NCBI GenBank assembly: GCA_910580075.1
Contig: CAJTVR010000018.1
Coordinates: 1-15,690 of the forward strand
DNA: 15,690 nucleotides
Direction of reading: 5' to 3'
Source of the DNA: an uncultured Eubacterium sp.
GTDB lineage: Bacteria > Bacillota > Clostridia > Lachnospirales > Lachnospiraceae
A program made the position numbers and the translations under genes. Under the pieces are notes generated by a model. It did no database searches. It saw nothing but the letters and a program-made list of their open reading frames with translations, and was not told where the DNA came from. This document shows, piece after piece, positions 1 to 8,414 of this stretch (position 1 is the first letter of the stretch; every line of letters starts with the position of its first letter).

Positions 1-330
1 TGTGGAAGGGAGTATCCGACTGCACACCTTTTGGTTCAAGCCTGTCAGCTACTTTGGCTTGTTTCGCTTTAACGAAGCTTGCGGTGATTCAGTTAATTAA
101 CCATGCTATCAAAGAAAGCCTGCACCCTAACCGCCTTGTAGCTGGCAGCTTCATCCTCCCCTCACGGTTTGGATTCCAAATAGGGTTACGTTTATGCCCG
201 CTTCCGAACAGTGCCATTACTGGCAGAGCCGGGGACAACGGCTTCATCCAACGGAATAGATGGTTTGGTCGGTATTACCGCCAAACAGTTGAATTAAGCG
301 ACTTCGTGTCGCACCCAGCTCTAATAATCA
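1..330. other. Hairpin-rich stretch, possible non-coding end of a mobile element
   Basis: This stretch is visibly richer in G+C than the DNA to its right and carries at least five short hairpins in a row: TTTGG/CCAAA at 168-180, TGCCA/TGGCA at 212-225, AGCCG/CGGCT at 227-243, a 10-bp stem with one bulged T at 263-286 (loop ATT), and GCGAC/GTCGC at 298-312. The plus strand is open without a stop from base 3 to 371, but the translation (alternative start TTG at 54) resembles no protein I know. A chain of stems argues for a structured RNA or an element end. One possibility is the non-coding, bridge-RNA-bearing end of an IS110/IS1111-type element lying mostly left of the window. That is inference; no transposase is visible here. 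Bases 331-596 hold nothing I can identify. Confidence 0.3.
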
Positions 331-596
331 TTACTAACTATCCTGGAAATTATCAAATTGATAAATTTTAATCTAGTGAAAATAAAAAGTGAACTGCTGA
401 AGGCAATGTCGTGATGCTGGGGCCAAAACATAGAGTTTTCTATGACTGGATCATTATAAGAACCTTGAAAATTTAATGTTTTACAGTAGATTTGATATAA
501 AAAGCACCTTTTCTCCAAAAGCACTGGCATACTTTTAGTGCATTTCCTATACTACTACAGTAATACAGGATTTTGGCATAGTTTCCCAGTCCCTTC

Positions 597-1259
597 CTAA
601 ATCCAAAGAAATTTCTGATGTTCAAAGCTGCTATTTTGCTTCAAAGCCCCTTGCTTTCCTCCTGGAAGGCTGTCCAGAAGATAATTTTTCTGAATTGTGA
701 GATGAACAACCAGCTTTGATATGCAGGTATAAATCAGTTCCATACAGCTCAGAAAACGGATATTTGATTCTATCATAAGGAAATCCATGCGACGGATACG
801 CCCATTCAGCTTCATGATCTTAGCTATTTTGCTGCTACGGTCTTTTACACAGTCATGATATAAGTCCGCTCTATGAAGTGTTTCATAGTCATAGCATCTT
901 TTGTCTTTTACGGAAACGGCTCAGGGTTTTCTCTGATACAGGCTGTTCCGCAAAGCCTGTGTTATGCAAGGCGTACTGGAGATGAAGGTGAGGCATCAGG
1001 TTCTCAACAAATTCATCATCCGAATAATCAAAAAACTCTTTGATGATAAGCGAACCGATGATTAAATTAAAGGTGTATTAGATCTGGATGCTTTATCACC
1101 TATACAGGACAGAAAAACGTTATTCATCTATTGTCGGAAACTCTCATCAGCAAAGATTTCTGCTCAGGACTTTTCCAGAGCCTTTTTCTCACGCTCAGTT
1201 AGTGCTATAAAGCTGTCGTCAGAGAACAGCTGTTGACAATCATTCAGTTTAAATGCCAT
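597..1259 (-). pseudogene. IS1182-type transposase, N-terminal half, broken
   Basis: Read on the minus strand from ATG at 1259-1257, the sequence gives the start of an IS1182-family DDE transposase: MAFKLNDCQQLFSDDS, then ALTEREKKALEKS, a region matching the family's 'IIGxLIIKEFFDYSDDE' block, 'LHLQYALHNTGF', 'EQPVSEKTLSRFRKR', and finally 'KLNGRIRRMDFLMIESNIR' and 'LELIYTCISKLVVHL'-like residues. The pieces lie in different frames. A TGA (1166-1164) replaces what is normally Trp, a short deletion follows near 1140, and further indels occur before 815. Recognisable similarity ends near 690 and the frame stops at 597. The family is about 450-550 residues long, so more than half, including most of the catalytic region, is missing. 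No useful ribosome binding site precedes the start. Family assignment is from remembered motifs; that the gene is dead is directly visible. Confidence 0.75.
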
Positions 1260-1665
1260 AAGAGATACCACTTTTCAGAAACTGCTGCCATTATAATTCA
1301 CAAAAGGGTGGATTGTCTGTATTTACTGTCCAGGTTCGGTAGATGGGCTTTTGACCCCGCCATCATGACATTGCTGCTGCGTGAATCCATTTCTTTATTA
1401 ACGAAGTATGGATAAGGAAGCAGCAGATAAAGATTCTTCTACTCTTATTTGAGAATGTCATTACAAAGCATAAGCCATAATTGAATATATAAAAACAAAA
1501 CTGCACATTCTGATATGTTCTTTGTCAGGCAGAAAGATGAAATATCTAAAGCTTAGTGTATATAATATCTGAATTTGGATTTGAGATAAAGGTATTTTCT
1601 ATGCACACCACTTCTATTTATATTTGTCTATTTCCTAAAGCGTATATAAAAATAGAAACAGTTGT
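1260..1665. other. Gap between two transposase relics
   Basis: No gene recognised. The part next to 1260 is probably the leader of the IS1182-type element: on the minus strand it has a G/C-rich stretch (about 1330-1370) that could be near its end. An imperfect inverted repeat (TGCTGC... / ...GCAGCA) lies at about 1373-1427. Plus-strand open frames here (for example 1556-1834) run antisense to the IS5 relic and are not credible genes. Confidence 0.4.
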
Positions 1666-2170
1666 TTATTTTAATCCAATAAGTATGGATGCAATGCATA
1701 TAAAACCAGAATATGTAAATGACAGCTTATTATATTTCGTGGAAATTCTACGGAAAACTTTCAGCCTTAGAAAATATTTCTCCGTCAATGGGGTTCTTTA
1801 TAAAGTCAGCAATTACACAGGCGTTGGAATTTAGCACCTTTTTCTGCAAAAAAATAACCAGCTGGCCATCTGGCTATATATAATCAATGAGCTTATAGCT
1901 GTTATACTTGCAGTCAGTCAGGACGCTGCTGTTTTTAATATTTATATGTTCCAGGGCAGGAAAAAGATAGTTTGTATCATTCCACTGTCCCTCACTGGTC
2001 ATTATGTAAACGGGAGTTCCATATGCATCTACAGCAGCATGGATTTTAGTGCTGGGAACAGTTATGGCTGTGCCCTGCTGTGTTTAGGGAAAGTTCGAAA
2101 ACGGATATAAGAATCTTTCCACGGAACGTAACGTTCAAGATATCTTGCCGCGGTGCACTGCTGTGGGACA
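1666..2170 (-). pseudogene. IS5-type transposase fragment, frameshifted and internally deleted
   Basis: Minus-strand translation gives IS5-family segments in order. Near 2145-2095 are 'SSAPRQDIL' and, after a frameshift, 'ERYVPWKDSYIRFRTF', matching the family's 'GAPWRDLPERYGPWKTVYxRF'. From about 2060 to 1880 is 'TKIHAAVDAYGTPVYIMTS', then 'EGQWNDTNYLFPALEHI' and 'SSVLTDCKYNSYKLIDYI', which covers the second catalytic Asp region; this ends at an in-frame TAG. From about 1775 to 1666, in another frame, is 'LTEKYFLRLKVFRRISTKYN' and the ending 'ASILIGLK', which holds the catalytic Glu of the DDE triad. The stretch with the first catalytic Asp, expected between the first two blocks, is missing. 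The upstream end abuts the IS630 relic at about 2170, so one element probably truncated the other. It cannot make an active transposase. Confidence 0.75.
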
Positions 2171-3349
2171 TTCTAAACACTGCATTTAGCATGGTGCAAT
2201 TACCCTTGTATCCTCTGTAGTGAACTGCCAGTTAACACCAGTCTGCCTTTTATTTCTTGATATTTTCCATTTAGACATAGTGTCATTTAATTCCTCCAGG
2301 GAACTTATACGGCGGCTGCCAAAACATTGTATGCTCAGAGAAGTAAGTTCGGTTTCTGCTATGTTTGAGCAGTTTCCATATTTTGGAGTATAAGGCATCT
2401 CAAACTTTTGTAAAAGCAGCTGCGCAGCAGAAAGTTTGAACGTTTCATAAAAAGCGGACTTGCTGTGTGCTCAGATTGTCAGAAACAATGATTATTTTTT
2501 CGCAGTCAGAATAATACTCCTCTGCTGCCTGGCACATTAATTTTGCATAATTGCCCTTTGTATGTGTTGAAAGCGCAAATGCATGGCACCATCCTCCAGG
2601 CGGTTCCGTAAACATGAAGATGCCTTCAGTTCCACAATGGACATACCCGGAATCTATTTTTTCACAGTAACAATGTTCCAACAGTTCACTATACGGGTTC
2701 AGCGTCATTGGTCTGGCGGCAGTGCGTTCCCTGGCTTCATCAAGCATCCGGAGCAGTTTTTCATCCATGCAGATTAGCAGGATGCCGGGATTGTGCAGGC
2801 GCTGGCATATTATCAGAACATCTTCCATATTGCACATGAAAGATGCATTATTTTGTTTTGGGATACACCGGTATTTGATTAAGCAGGAACGCAGTTCATT
2901 GCGTTAGCAGTTCACCAATCTTTGTATGTGAAATGGAAAGAATATATTGTTTCCATTTCACATACAATATTCCGCCAGGAGCCTCAGCGTCCATCTTGCA
3001 TACCCTTCCAGAGCAGGGCCTAATTCCGTTGCAATTACTTCAGCTTCGAAAACGCCGGTAATCTTGGCGGCCGTGGGAGGGGGAATCCGGGTTTTCCTGT
3101 ACAGTGCAGCTTACATTCCGGCTTGACAATATGATTTTTTATCTGGCTAACCGTAGCGGGCAAAATGTCAGGCTGCTTAGCAAGCTGTCTTGTTTCCATA
3201 TTTAAATCAGGCTAATTGCTATTGCTATGTAGAAGAATTTGTGCGTGCAGGACTTCCGGGGCGGTATGGACATTACCTTTATGTGTTATGTTCTTTAGTA
3301 ATGGTTCTTCATCTGCAGATAATGAAATTACATATTTTGTCTCAGACAT
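2171..3349 (-). pseudogene. IS630-type transposase, nearly full length, multiple frameshifts
   Basis: The minus strand begins with a good ribosome binding site (GGAG, 3360-3357) and ATG at 3349, giving MSETKYVISLSADEEPLL and 'VLHAQILLHSNSN', as in IS630 N-termini. Then come 'LPATVSQIKNHIV' (helix-turn-helix region) and, in a new frame, 'ITGVFEAEVIATE', 'GYARWTLRLLAEYCM' (3000-2960), 'SISHTKIGELL' (about 2950-2905), 'WCIP'-like 'RCIPKQNNASFMCNMEDVL' (2870-2820), 'LLICMDEKLLRML' with the first catalytic Asp, 'IFMFTEPPGGW', and 'EKIIIVSDNLSTQ' with the second Asp. A frameshift near 2447 leads to 'YETFKL...FEMPYTPKYG' and the C-terminus 'LTSLSIQCFGSRRI', 'NWQFTTEDTRV'. An in-frame TAA at about 3200, frameshifts near 3035, 2955, 2895 and 2447, and a perfect palindrome at 2922-2967 interrupt the gene. 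About 370 codons would be a normal length. Open frames of 393 and 213 bases inside it are pieces of this one gene. Confidence 0.85.
2922..2967. repeat. Perfect 18-bp inverted repeat inside the IS630 relic
   Basis: The left arm TTGTATGTGAAATGGAAA (2922-2939) and right arm TTTCCATTTCACATACAA (2950-2967) are exact reverse complements around a 10-base A+T-rich loop (2940-2949). One arm encodes, on the minus strand, the 'SISHT' codons conserved in the transposase. The other lies where unrelated codons (after 'AEYCM') are expected, so it looks secondary. Confidence 0.9.
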
Positions 3350-3455
3350 ATTTTTACTCCCCTTTACTGATTATTTTAGCAAAGACAAACAAAATATTTT
3401 GTAACAGTTTTAGACTTTATAAGGCACTAGAATAAGGAATTCTGTAGGTATATCA

Positions 3456-3776
3456 GACATCAGTGTTTTCTGACAAATTTTTAATGGCGCCTGCTTCTGC
3501 TGATATTTTGAACACAGATTTTCGAGTTTCAACTATTCCAGTTTATCTGTATCCAAATCCGTTTTATGGCATTTCCCTTAACCTGCTGAACCAGATGTTC
3601 CTTTAGCGTCATATTTTCTTGCCAAATAATATTCCTGGCAATCAGCAATAGTATACTTTGATTTTTATACGTTTATAATCATGACTATGGTTGATACAAT
3701 ACCTGACAATTTTTTTGTATGCTTCAGAGCTGTTTATATTTGTGATTCGGCCACATAGATCTTCTGTTTGGAACAT
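3456..3776 (-). pseudogene. Probable IS3-family OrfA (helix-turn-helix) relic
   Basis: From ATG at 3776-3774 the minus strand reads MFQTEDLCGRITNINSSEAY followed by 'KKIVRYCINHSHDYKR', which resembles the first helix-turn-helix of IS3-family OrfA proteins. After a frameshift (about 3660) comes 'EYYLARKYDAKGTSG', resembling the 'W.KKYxxxGxxGL' segment. After a stop and further shifts come 'LDTDKLE' and 'LKLENLCSKYQQ', resembling the leucine-zipper-like 'LxxLRLENxxLK' segment that ends OrfA. No OrfB integrase (DDE) remains; the IS630 gene start lies about 100 bases further on. No ribosome binding site precedes the ATG. The match rests on short remembered motifs spread over several frames, so it is less certain than the neighbouring relics. 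Confidence 0.45.
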
Positions 3777-3848
3777 AATCATAATGTTATATATTGGTAT
3801 TATAAATCCTACAGCTTCTTAAAAAATTACATATTTTATTCCTAAATT

Positions 3849-3862
3849 AACCTGTTGTGCTA
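3849..3862 (+). repeat. Left terminal inverted repeat of the IS982-type element
   Basis: AACCTGTTGTGCTA is an exact reverse complement of 4960-4973. It is followed by GTTGATAT, which pairs again with ATATCAA at 4949-4955 at a 3-base offset. Confidence 0.85.
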
Positions 3863-3938
3863 GTTGATATAGAAAAACTTCAGCAAAACGTGCTATTTTA
3901 TAGTTGTACACCACTACGACTATGAAAGGAGACACATT

Positions 3939-4878
3939 ATGCTAAAGTTTCAAGATGATTATACCACTCTCATAGTAGCTTTTGAAGATTTTATTCTGCT
4001 TGTTTATACAATTATTGATTACCTGTATCAACAGTTTGTCCTTGCTTCCTTTTCACAAAGGAAAAATGTGGATACTGCAAAAATGTCCGACTCGGAAATT
4101 ATTACTTTGAGCATTTGCGGCGAGCTGATTGGGATGGATTCTGAAAATGCCCGGTATTCTTTTGAAAAACGTAACTACAGGCATCTTTTTCCCAGACTCT
4201 GCTGCCGTACCCACTTCAACAGAACCAGACGGGTGCTTCTGCAGGTGACGGAGCTGTTCCGGCAAAAACTGATACATTCCTTTCTAATACCGGTCGGCCG
4301 TTAGTTTGTAATCGACAGCTTTCCTCTTCCGGCCTGTAAATTTGGACGTGCCCGCTACTGCCGCTCTTTCCGTGAGGACGGAGCAAATTACGGAAGGTGT
4401 CCTTCCGAAAAAGAGACCTATTTCGGCTCCAAGGTCCATGCCATGATTACTTTGGAAGGCTATATCACAGCATTTGAGGTCACCCCTGGCCTCAGTGGAT
4501 GACTGGTAAAGGCTCCGGGATCTTGCAGAAAATCAATTGGGCCTGGTAATTCCAGGGGACAAAGGATATACCGGGGAAGTCCTTTGGGATGACATGCGCC
4601 GGCAGGGGATATGGCTGATGTCATTGAAGCCTTCCAATTATAAGAAGAACTGGCCAACGGAAATACGGCGTCTTATCTTTCGCTTCCGACGCAGGGTGGA
4701 AACCGTATTCTCACAGCTTAGCGAGCAGTTGAATGCAGAAAGAGTACTTGCGAAAAGCTTCCGGGGATTATGTACCCGACTGAAAAACAAAGTATTGGCA
4801 CATAATCTGTGTATGGCATTCAATAGTATATTCCAATCTTCTTGTGACATTGGTAAAATCAAACAGCTGATATTCTGA
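3939..4878 (+). pseudogene. IS982-type transposase, two stops and one frameshift
   Basis: ATG at 3939 follows a strong AAAGGAG (about 3924-3930). The protein reads MLKFQDDYTTLIVAFEDFIL, 'YTIIDYLYQQFV', 'KMSDSEIITLSICGELIGMD', 'HFNRTRRVL', characteristic of IS982 transposases. A TAG at 4302-4304 interrupts it in frame; reading through gives 'FVIDSFPLPACKFGRARYCR', which includes the first catalytic Asp, and then 'GRCPSEKETYFGSKVHAMI'. A frameshift near 4490 and a TAA (4507-4509) follow. The last open part (4537-4878) gives 'PGDKGYTGEVLWDDM' with the second Asp and 'RRRVETVFSQLSEQLNAERV' with the Glu, ending 'DIGKIKQLIF'. Length with the lesions repaired is about 312 codons, normal for the family. 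All DDE residues survive but cannot be made in one chain, and the decay looks recent compared with the minus-strand relics. Confidence 0.9.
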
Positions 4879-4896
4879 AAATTTACACTTTCAGAA
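4873..4896 (+). terminator. Hairpin over the transposase stop codon
   Basis: TTCTGAAA (4873-4880) and TTTCAGAA (4889-4896) form a perfect 8-bp stem with loop ATTTACAC, and the transposase stop TGA (4876-4878) lies in the stem. There is no clean T-run after it (TTTGGAAGG), so termination is uncertain. Confidence 0.3.
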
Positions 4897-4959
4897 TTTG
4901 GAAGGAACTTTTTGGGCTTCTTTAAGCTTTTCATCAAACTTTGCGGTTATATCAATAAG

Positions 4960-4973
4960 TAGCACAACAGGTT
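4960..4973 (-). repeat. Right terminal inverted repeat of the IS982-type element
   Basis: TAGCACAACAGGTT is an exact reverse complement of 3849-3862 and marks the right end of the element. The reading frame of the neighbouring gene tail begins 5 bases later. Confidence 0.85.
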
Positions 4974-4978
4974 GATTT

Positions 4979-5260
4979 ATGATTATTCATTATCAAAGTA
5001 TCGAAGGAGAATATAGGCATGCTCTACCGGACGGAGTTTTTTCTAATCAATTTTATCTGGTGAATATTATTTAAGCTGCTAAGAAGAAAGATACTTTCAA
5101 AGACAAGTTAATAATCAGTAGATTATCTAATGTATCAATTCATGATAAAGTGAAAATACTTAGATTGAAAATATTTAAAAGGCTGAAATATGCGATTCTT
5201 ATTTTCTGCTTTTATATTCTGAAAATTTGTCTTGTGTTTCTCAGTAGAACATCAGAGTGA
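4979..5260 (+). pseudogene. Tail of an unrecognised gene beside IS982
   Basis: One frame stays open for 94 codons apart from a single TAA at 5072-5074. From ATG 4979 it reads MIIHYQSIEGEYRHALPDGV followed by 'FSNQFYLVNII', the stop, then a Lys-rich stretch 'AAKKKDTFKDKLII' and a hydrophobic segment 'YAILIFCFYILKICLVFL' that could span a membrane, ending at TGA 5258-5260. There is no ribosome binding site before 4979, because the IS982 end lies 5 bases upstream; an AAGGAG at 5004-5009 serves only a 14-codon frame. A terminator-like hairpin begins 23 bases after the stop, as expected of a real gene end. I read this as the 3' part of a gene whose front was lost to IS insertion. No family is recognised, and a chance open frame in A+T-rich DNA is possible. 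Confidence 0.35.
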
Positions 5261-5283
5261 AAATCGTAAAATTTTATAGCTGA

Positions 5284-5325
5284 AAAGACGGAGTGCATTT
5301 TGGAATAAATGCAGGTCTTTGTTTT
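5284..5325 (+). terminator. Terminator-like hairpin with T-rich tail
   Basis: Outer arms AAAGAC (5284-5289) and GTCTTT (5315-5320) and inner arms TGCATTT (5294-5300) and AAATGCA (5307-5313) make a 13-bp stem with a GGAG/G internal loop and loop TGGAAT. GTTTT follows. The position just after the 5260 stop fits a Rho-independent terminator for the broken gene. Confidence 0.5.
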
Positions 5326-6434
5326 AAATCATTATTGAAGTAAGCTGAGACTTAGTAATTACTACAAATTCAACTATAAAATCCTGATTATTTTGATTAT
5401 ATGTGAGTATACGTAGATACATACTAACAGCTTGAAGGTAAATATTATGCTAAACCAAATCATATCACTTTTTTATCATTCTCGTTACAGTTATGGCTGA
5501 ATCTTTTCTCATAGTTATTTCAGCTGGTTATACCGGCATTGGCATCAGCAGTGGTTTCAGAGAAAAGAACGCGAAATAAATTTGTAAAATCAGATTGGAA
5601 TTCATGTTGTAATAATCCGTATAGTTGTCAGCAATATGAAATATCATTAAATATAACCTCGGCTGTAGAACAAGAAAAGCAAATTCATTCTACAGGATAT
5701 GAAAAATAAATTTATCATACATAAGAATTAGCAGATTTGTCTCTGAAATTAAAATTGTTAAGCTCTTGATCTTTTGGAGATTTTGTAATAAGTAAAGAAG
5801 AAAAGGGATAAATGATACTTTACGAACATTAGATATACTGTAAGTTCAAAGCCTGACAAGCAGCAATAAAAGATTCAGGGAATAAGAAAATTTTCTTTTA
5901 TTTGAATTATATCTATTTATAAAAACAAATTCAAGTGAAAAAGAGACGTAAAGTTTAAAAGAAATCCAGTTTGCTAGAATGATATTTAGAACAAAATAGC
6001 ATACATCAAAAATTAAGAATTGATAAGACTATTTAAAGCCTATATTAGTATTTTCTGCTGTGAGTTAATTTAGAGCAATTCGTTTTTCACTAAAGACGTG
6101 TTTATATGCATAGGTTACAAAATAAAGTTCATTCGATGCTGATTTCTGCAATTATACATCTATTAGCTTGCAGGATTCATAAACTAAAATAAGCATAACT
6201 TCATAGTTTTGAAAAGAATATTTGGAACCTTATACACTAAATCTTCAATTTAAAATATCTCATATTTCATTTAATACAATTATACTACAAATTAAGTATA
6301 TAATTAAAACAATAACTAATCAAACTGTTCTGAGAAATATACATGGTTGTGAAGAAAGATATGCAATATCCAGATTATAGGAATCTATATCATAAACATG
6401 CAGTACTCCTGTCAAAAAAGACAGAGATAAGAGA
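5326..6434. other. A+T-rich gap with no recognisable gene
   Basis: I see no gene here. The plus strand stays open from about 5518 to the TAA at 5707, reading 'LFQLVIPALASAVVSEKRTR' and onward, but it has no start codon or ribosome binding site and matches no family I know. A short ATG frame with a GAAGG upstream (5453, MLNQIISLFYHSRYSYG) ends after 17 codons. A small CTGTC/GACAG hairpin (6409-6424) lies just before the next promoter. The stretch reads as decayed sequence. Confidence 0.5.
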
Positions 6435-6463
6435 TTGAAAATTTGCAAAGGCGCATATATAAT
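6435..6463 (+). promoter_or_regulatory. Sigma-A promoter for the aminopeptidase gene
   Basis: TTGAAA (6435-6440), a 17-base spacer and TATAAT (6458-6463) form a near-consensus vegetative promoter. A transcript starting near 6470 would have a leader of about 100 bases before the start at 6570. It also marks where the dead left half gives way to active genes. Confidence 0.75.
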
Positions 6464-6569
6464 AAAGCAGTGAGAGATAAATCTGCAGCGAGCAGTATCT
6501 GGAGCAGCAGAATATATTTTATGATAAACAGCTATTACAGATGTTTGTCAGGAAGGGACAAATACTGGT

Positions 6570-8414
6570 ATGAAAGAAACGACGGAAATACAGGAAAAAT
6601 TGAAGACACTGCGCCAGCTTATGCAGGAGAAACATATCGATGCTTATCTTGTACTAAGCAGTGATTATCATGGGTCTGAATATGTTGGCAGTCATTTTAA
6701 ATGCAGAGAATATATTTCGGGATTTACCGGTTCGGCGGGAAGTGTAATTGTCACAAAGTCAGCTGCCTGTTTATGGACAGACGGGCGGTATTTTTTACAG
6801 GCGGAACAGGAATTGAAAGGAAGCGGTATTACTTTATACCGGATGGGAGAGGAAGATGTTCCAGAAATGGAAAATTATCTGCTGGAATACCTGGAAGAGC
6901 ATGCACAGCTTGGAATAGATGGAAGGACAATCAGTGTCAGTGCATATCGCAAACTGGAAAAAAAGCTGAACAAAAAAAAGATTCATATATGTGCAGGACT
7001 TGATTTGATTGGAGACATGTGGGAGGATAGGCCTAAAATGTCCTGTGAAGCGGCATGGGAACTGGACATATGTTATGCAGGAAAAACAAGAGCAGAAAAA
7101 CTCCTTGAGATTCAAAAAGAGCTAAAGAAAAAAAATGCCGACACTACCATTATATCTTCACTTGATGATATTGCATGGACACTGAATGTCCGGGGAGGAG
7201 ATACAGAGTGTACACCGGTTGTATTGAGTTTTTTGATCATAAGCAGAGAACAGGTTACCTGGTTTGTACAAAAAGAAGCTGCAGATCAAAAACTTATAGA
7301 AAATTTCAGAACAAATGGAATTGTAATACGGGAATACCATGAATTCTACGAGTATTTGTCGAAAGAATTACAGGCACATGTATTGTATCTGGACCCGGAG
7401 CGCACCAGTCAGTTTTTATACGAGAAGGCAAAAGAGTGTTCAAAAACGGTTCTGGAAGGTCATAATGTTACAATGATTCCAAAGGCTGTAAAGAATGCTG
7501 TTGAAATTGAGAATATGCGAAAGGCACATAAAAAAGATGCGGCGGCTTGTATAAAATTCATTTACTGGTTAAAAATGCAGATGCAGAAAAATACTTTATC
7601 CAAAGCAGAACGAAATCCAGACAATGATTTTATAACAGAAATTTCTGCAGCTGAAAAGCTGGAGGAATTCAGAAAAGAGCAGAAAAATTATCTTGGAGCA
7701 AGTTTTAAAACAATTTCAGGCTATGCCCGGCATGGAGCTATTGTGCATTACAGTGCAAACGAAAATACTGACATTCAGCTAAAACCTGAGAATATGATCC
7801 TGGTTGATTCTGGCGGACAATATCTGGAAGGGACAACAGATATTACCAGAACGATTGCATTAGGGTCACTGTCCTGGAAACAGAAACATCATTATACGCT
7901 TGTTTTAAAGGGAAATCTCAGGCTGGCAGGCGCAAAATTTAAATACGGCTGTGCGGGAATTAATCTGGACCATATGGCAAGAGAAGCGTTGTGGAAGGAA
8001 GGTTTTGATTATAATCATGGAACTGGACATGGTGTGGGTTATTTATTAAATGTTCATGAGCCGCCAAACAGTTTTCGAAGTCTTGTAAGTGACAGCAGGT
8101 ATGAGTGCATGAAATTAGAAGCAGGAATGATCACGTCGAATGAACCGGGAATCTATATAGAAGGTGAGTATGGAATACGTTTGGAAAATCTGATTTTATG
8201 TGAAGAAGCGGAAAAAAATGAGTATGGAAAATTTATGAAATTTGAAACGCTGACACTTGTTCCGTTTGAAAGGGATGCTATTTTGATTCAGGAACTTGAC
8301 GAAAATGAAAAGGAATGGCTTAATCAGTATCATGCGCGGGTTTTTGAAGAAATCAGCGGTGAACTGGAAAAGGAAGAAAGAGAGTGGCTGGCAAAAGTTA
8401 CAGCACCGCTGTAA
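6570..8414 (+). CDS. Xaa-Pro aminopeptidase, peptidase family M24 (aminopeptidase P type)
   Basis: A 614-residue cytoplasmic dimetal enzyme expected to remove an N-terminal residue next to proline. Domains in order are a creatinase-like N-domain (about 8-140), a second creatinase-like domain (about 165-300), the M24 'pita-bread' catalytic domain (about 310-545) and a short C-terminal domain (about 550-614). This three-domain layout and length match the eukaryote-like long aminopeptidase P rather than the E. coli PepP form of about 440 residues. Expected metal ligands are all visible: D413 in VDSGG, D424 in GTTDITRT, H487 in HGTGHGVG, E525 in SNEPGIY and E539 in GIRLEN; H393 in 'IVHYS' is a likely catalytic His. 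No signal peptide is present. ATG 6570 follows AGGAAGGG (6550-6557), a slightly long spacing of 12 bases. It is transcribed alone from the promoter at 6435. The family is sure; the exact substrate is inferred. Confidence 0.95.
   Translation: MKETTEIQEKLKTLRQLMQEKHIDAYLVLSSDYHGSEYVGSHFKCREYISGFTGSAGSVIVTKSAACLWTDGRYFLQAEQELKGSGITLYRMGEEDVPEMENYLLEYLEEHAQLGIDGRTISVSAYRKLEKKLNKKKIHICAGLDLIGDMWEDRPKMSCEAAWELDICYAGKTRAEKLLEIQKELKKKNADTTIISSLDDIAWTLNVRGGDTECTPVVLSFLIISREQVTWFVQKEAADQKLIENFRTNGIVIREYHEFYEYLSKELQAHVLYLDPERTSQFLYEKAKECSKTVLEGHNVTMIPKAVKNAVEIENMRKAHKKDAAACIKFIYWLKMQMQKNTLSKAERNPDNDFITEISAAEKLEEFRKEQKNYLGASFKTISGYARHGAIVHYSANENTDIQLKPENMILVDSGGQYLEGTTDITRTIALGSLSWKQKHHYTLVLKGNLRLAGAKFKYGCAGINLDHMAREALWKEGFDYNHGTGHGVGYLLNVHEPPNSFRSLVSDSRYECMKLEAGMITSNEPGIYIEGEYGIRLENLILCEEAEKNEYGKFMKFETLTLVPFERDAILIQELDENEKEWLNQYHARVFEEISGELEKEEREWLAKVTAPL

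Larger units (their letters stand above)
3849..4973 (+). mobile_element. IS982-type insertion sequence, complete ends, dead transposase
   Basis: A 1125-bp element is bounded by exact inverted repeats AACCTGTTGTGCTA (3849-3862) and TAGCACAACAGGTT (4960-4973). Just inside them is a further partly matching block (GTTGATAT on the left; ATATCAATAAG on the right). The size and a single plus-strand transposase fit the IS982 family. The flanks (CCTAAATT on the left, GATTTATG on the right) show no clear target-site duplication, so an old insertion with eroded flanks or a rearrangement is likely. Confidence 0.85.

Noticed and set aside
54..371. 105-codon plus-strand frame at the left edge
   Set aside because: It starts with TTG, has no ribosome binding site, resembles no family, and overlies a chain of hairpins. 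Treated as a non-coding structured region.
1233..1415. 60-codon plus-strand frame
   Set aside because: Antisense to the leader and start of the IS1182-type relic; no ribosome binding site or family.
2922..2967. CRISPR-like or IS end repeat
   Set aside because: Only one palindrome with a 10-base loop; no array, and it lies inside a transposase reading frame.
6443..6664. 73-codon plus-strand frame before the aminopeptidase gene
   Set aside because: Overlaps the promoter and the true gene start in another frame.
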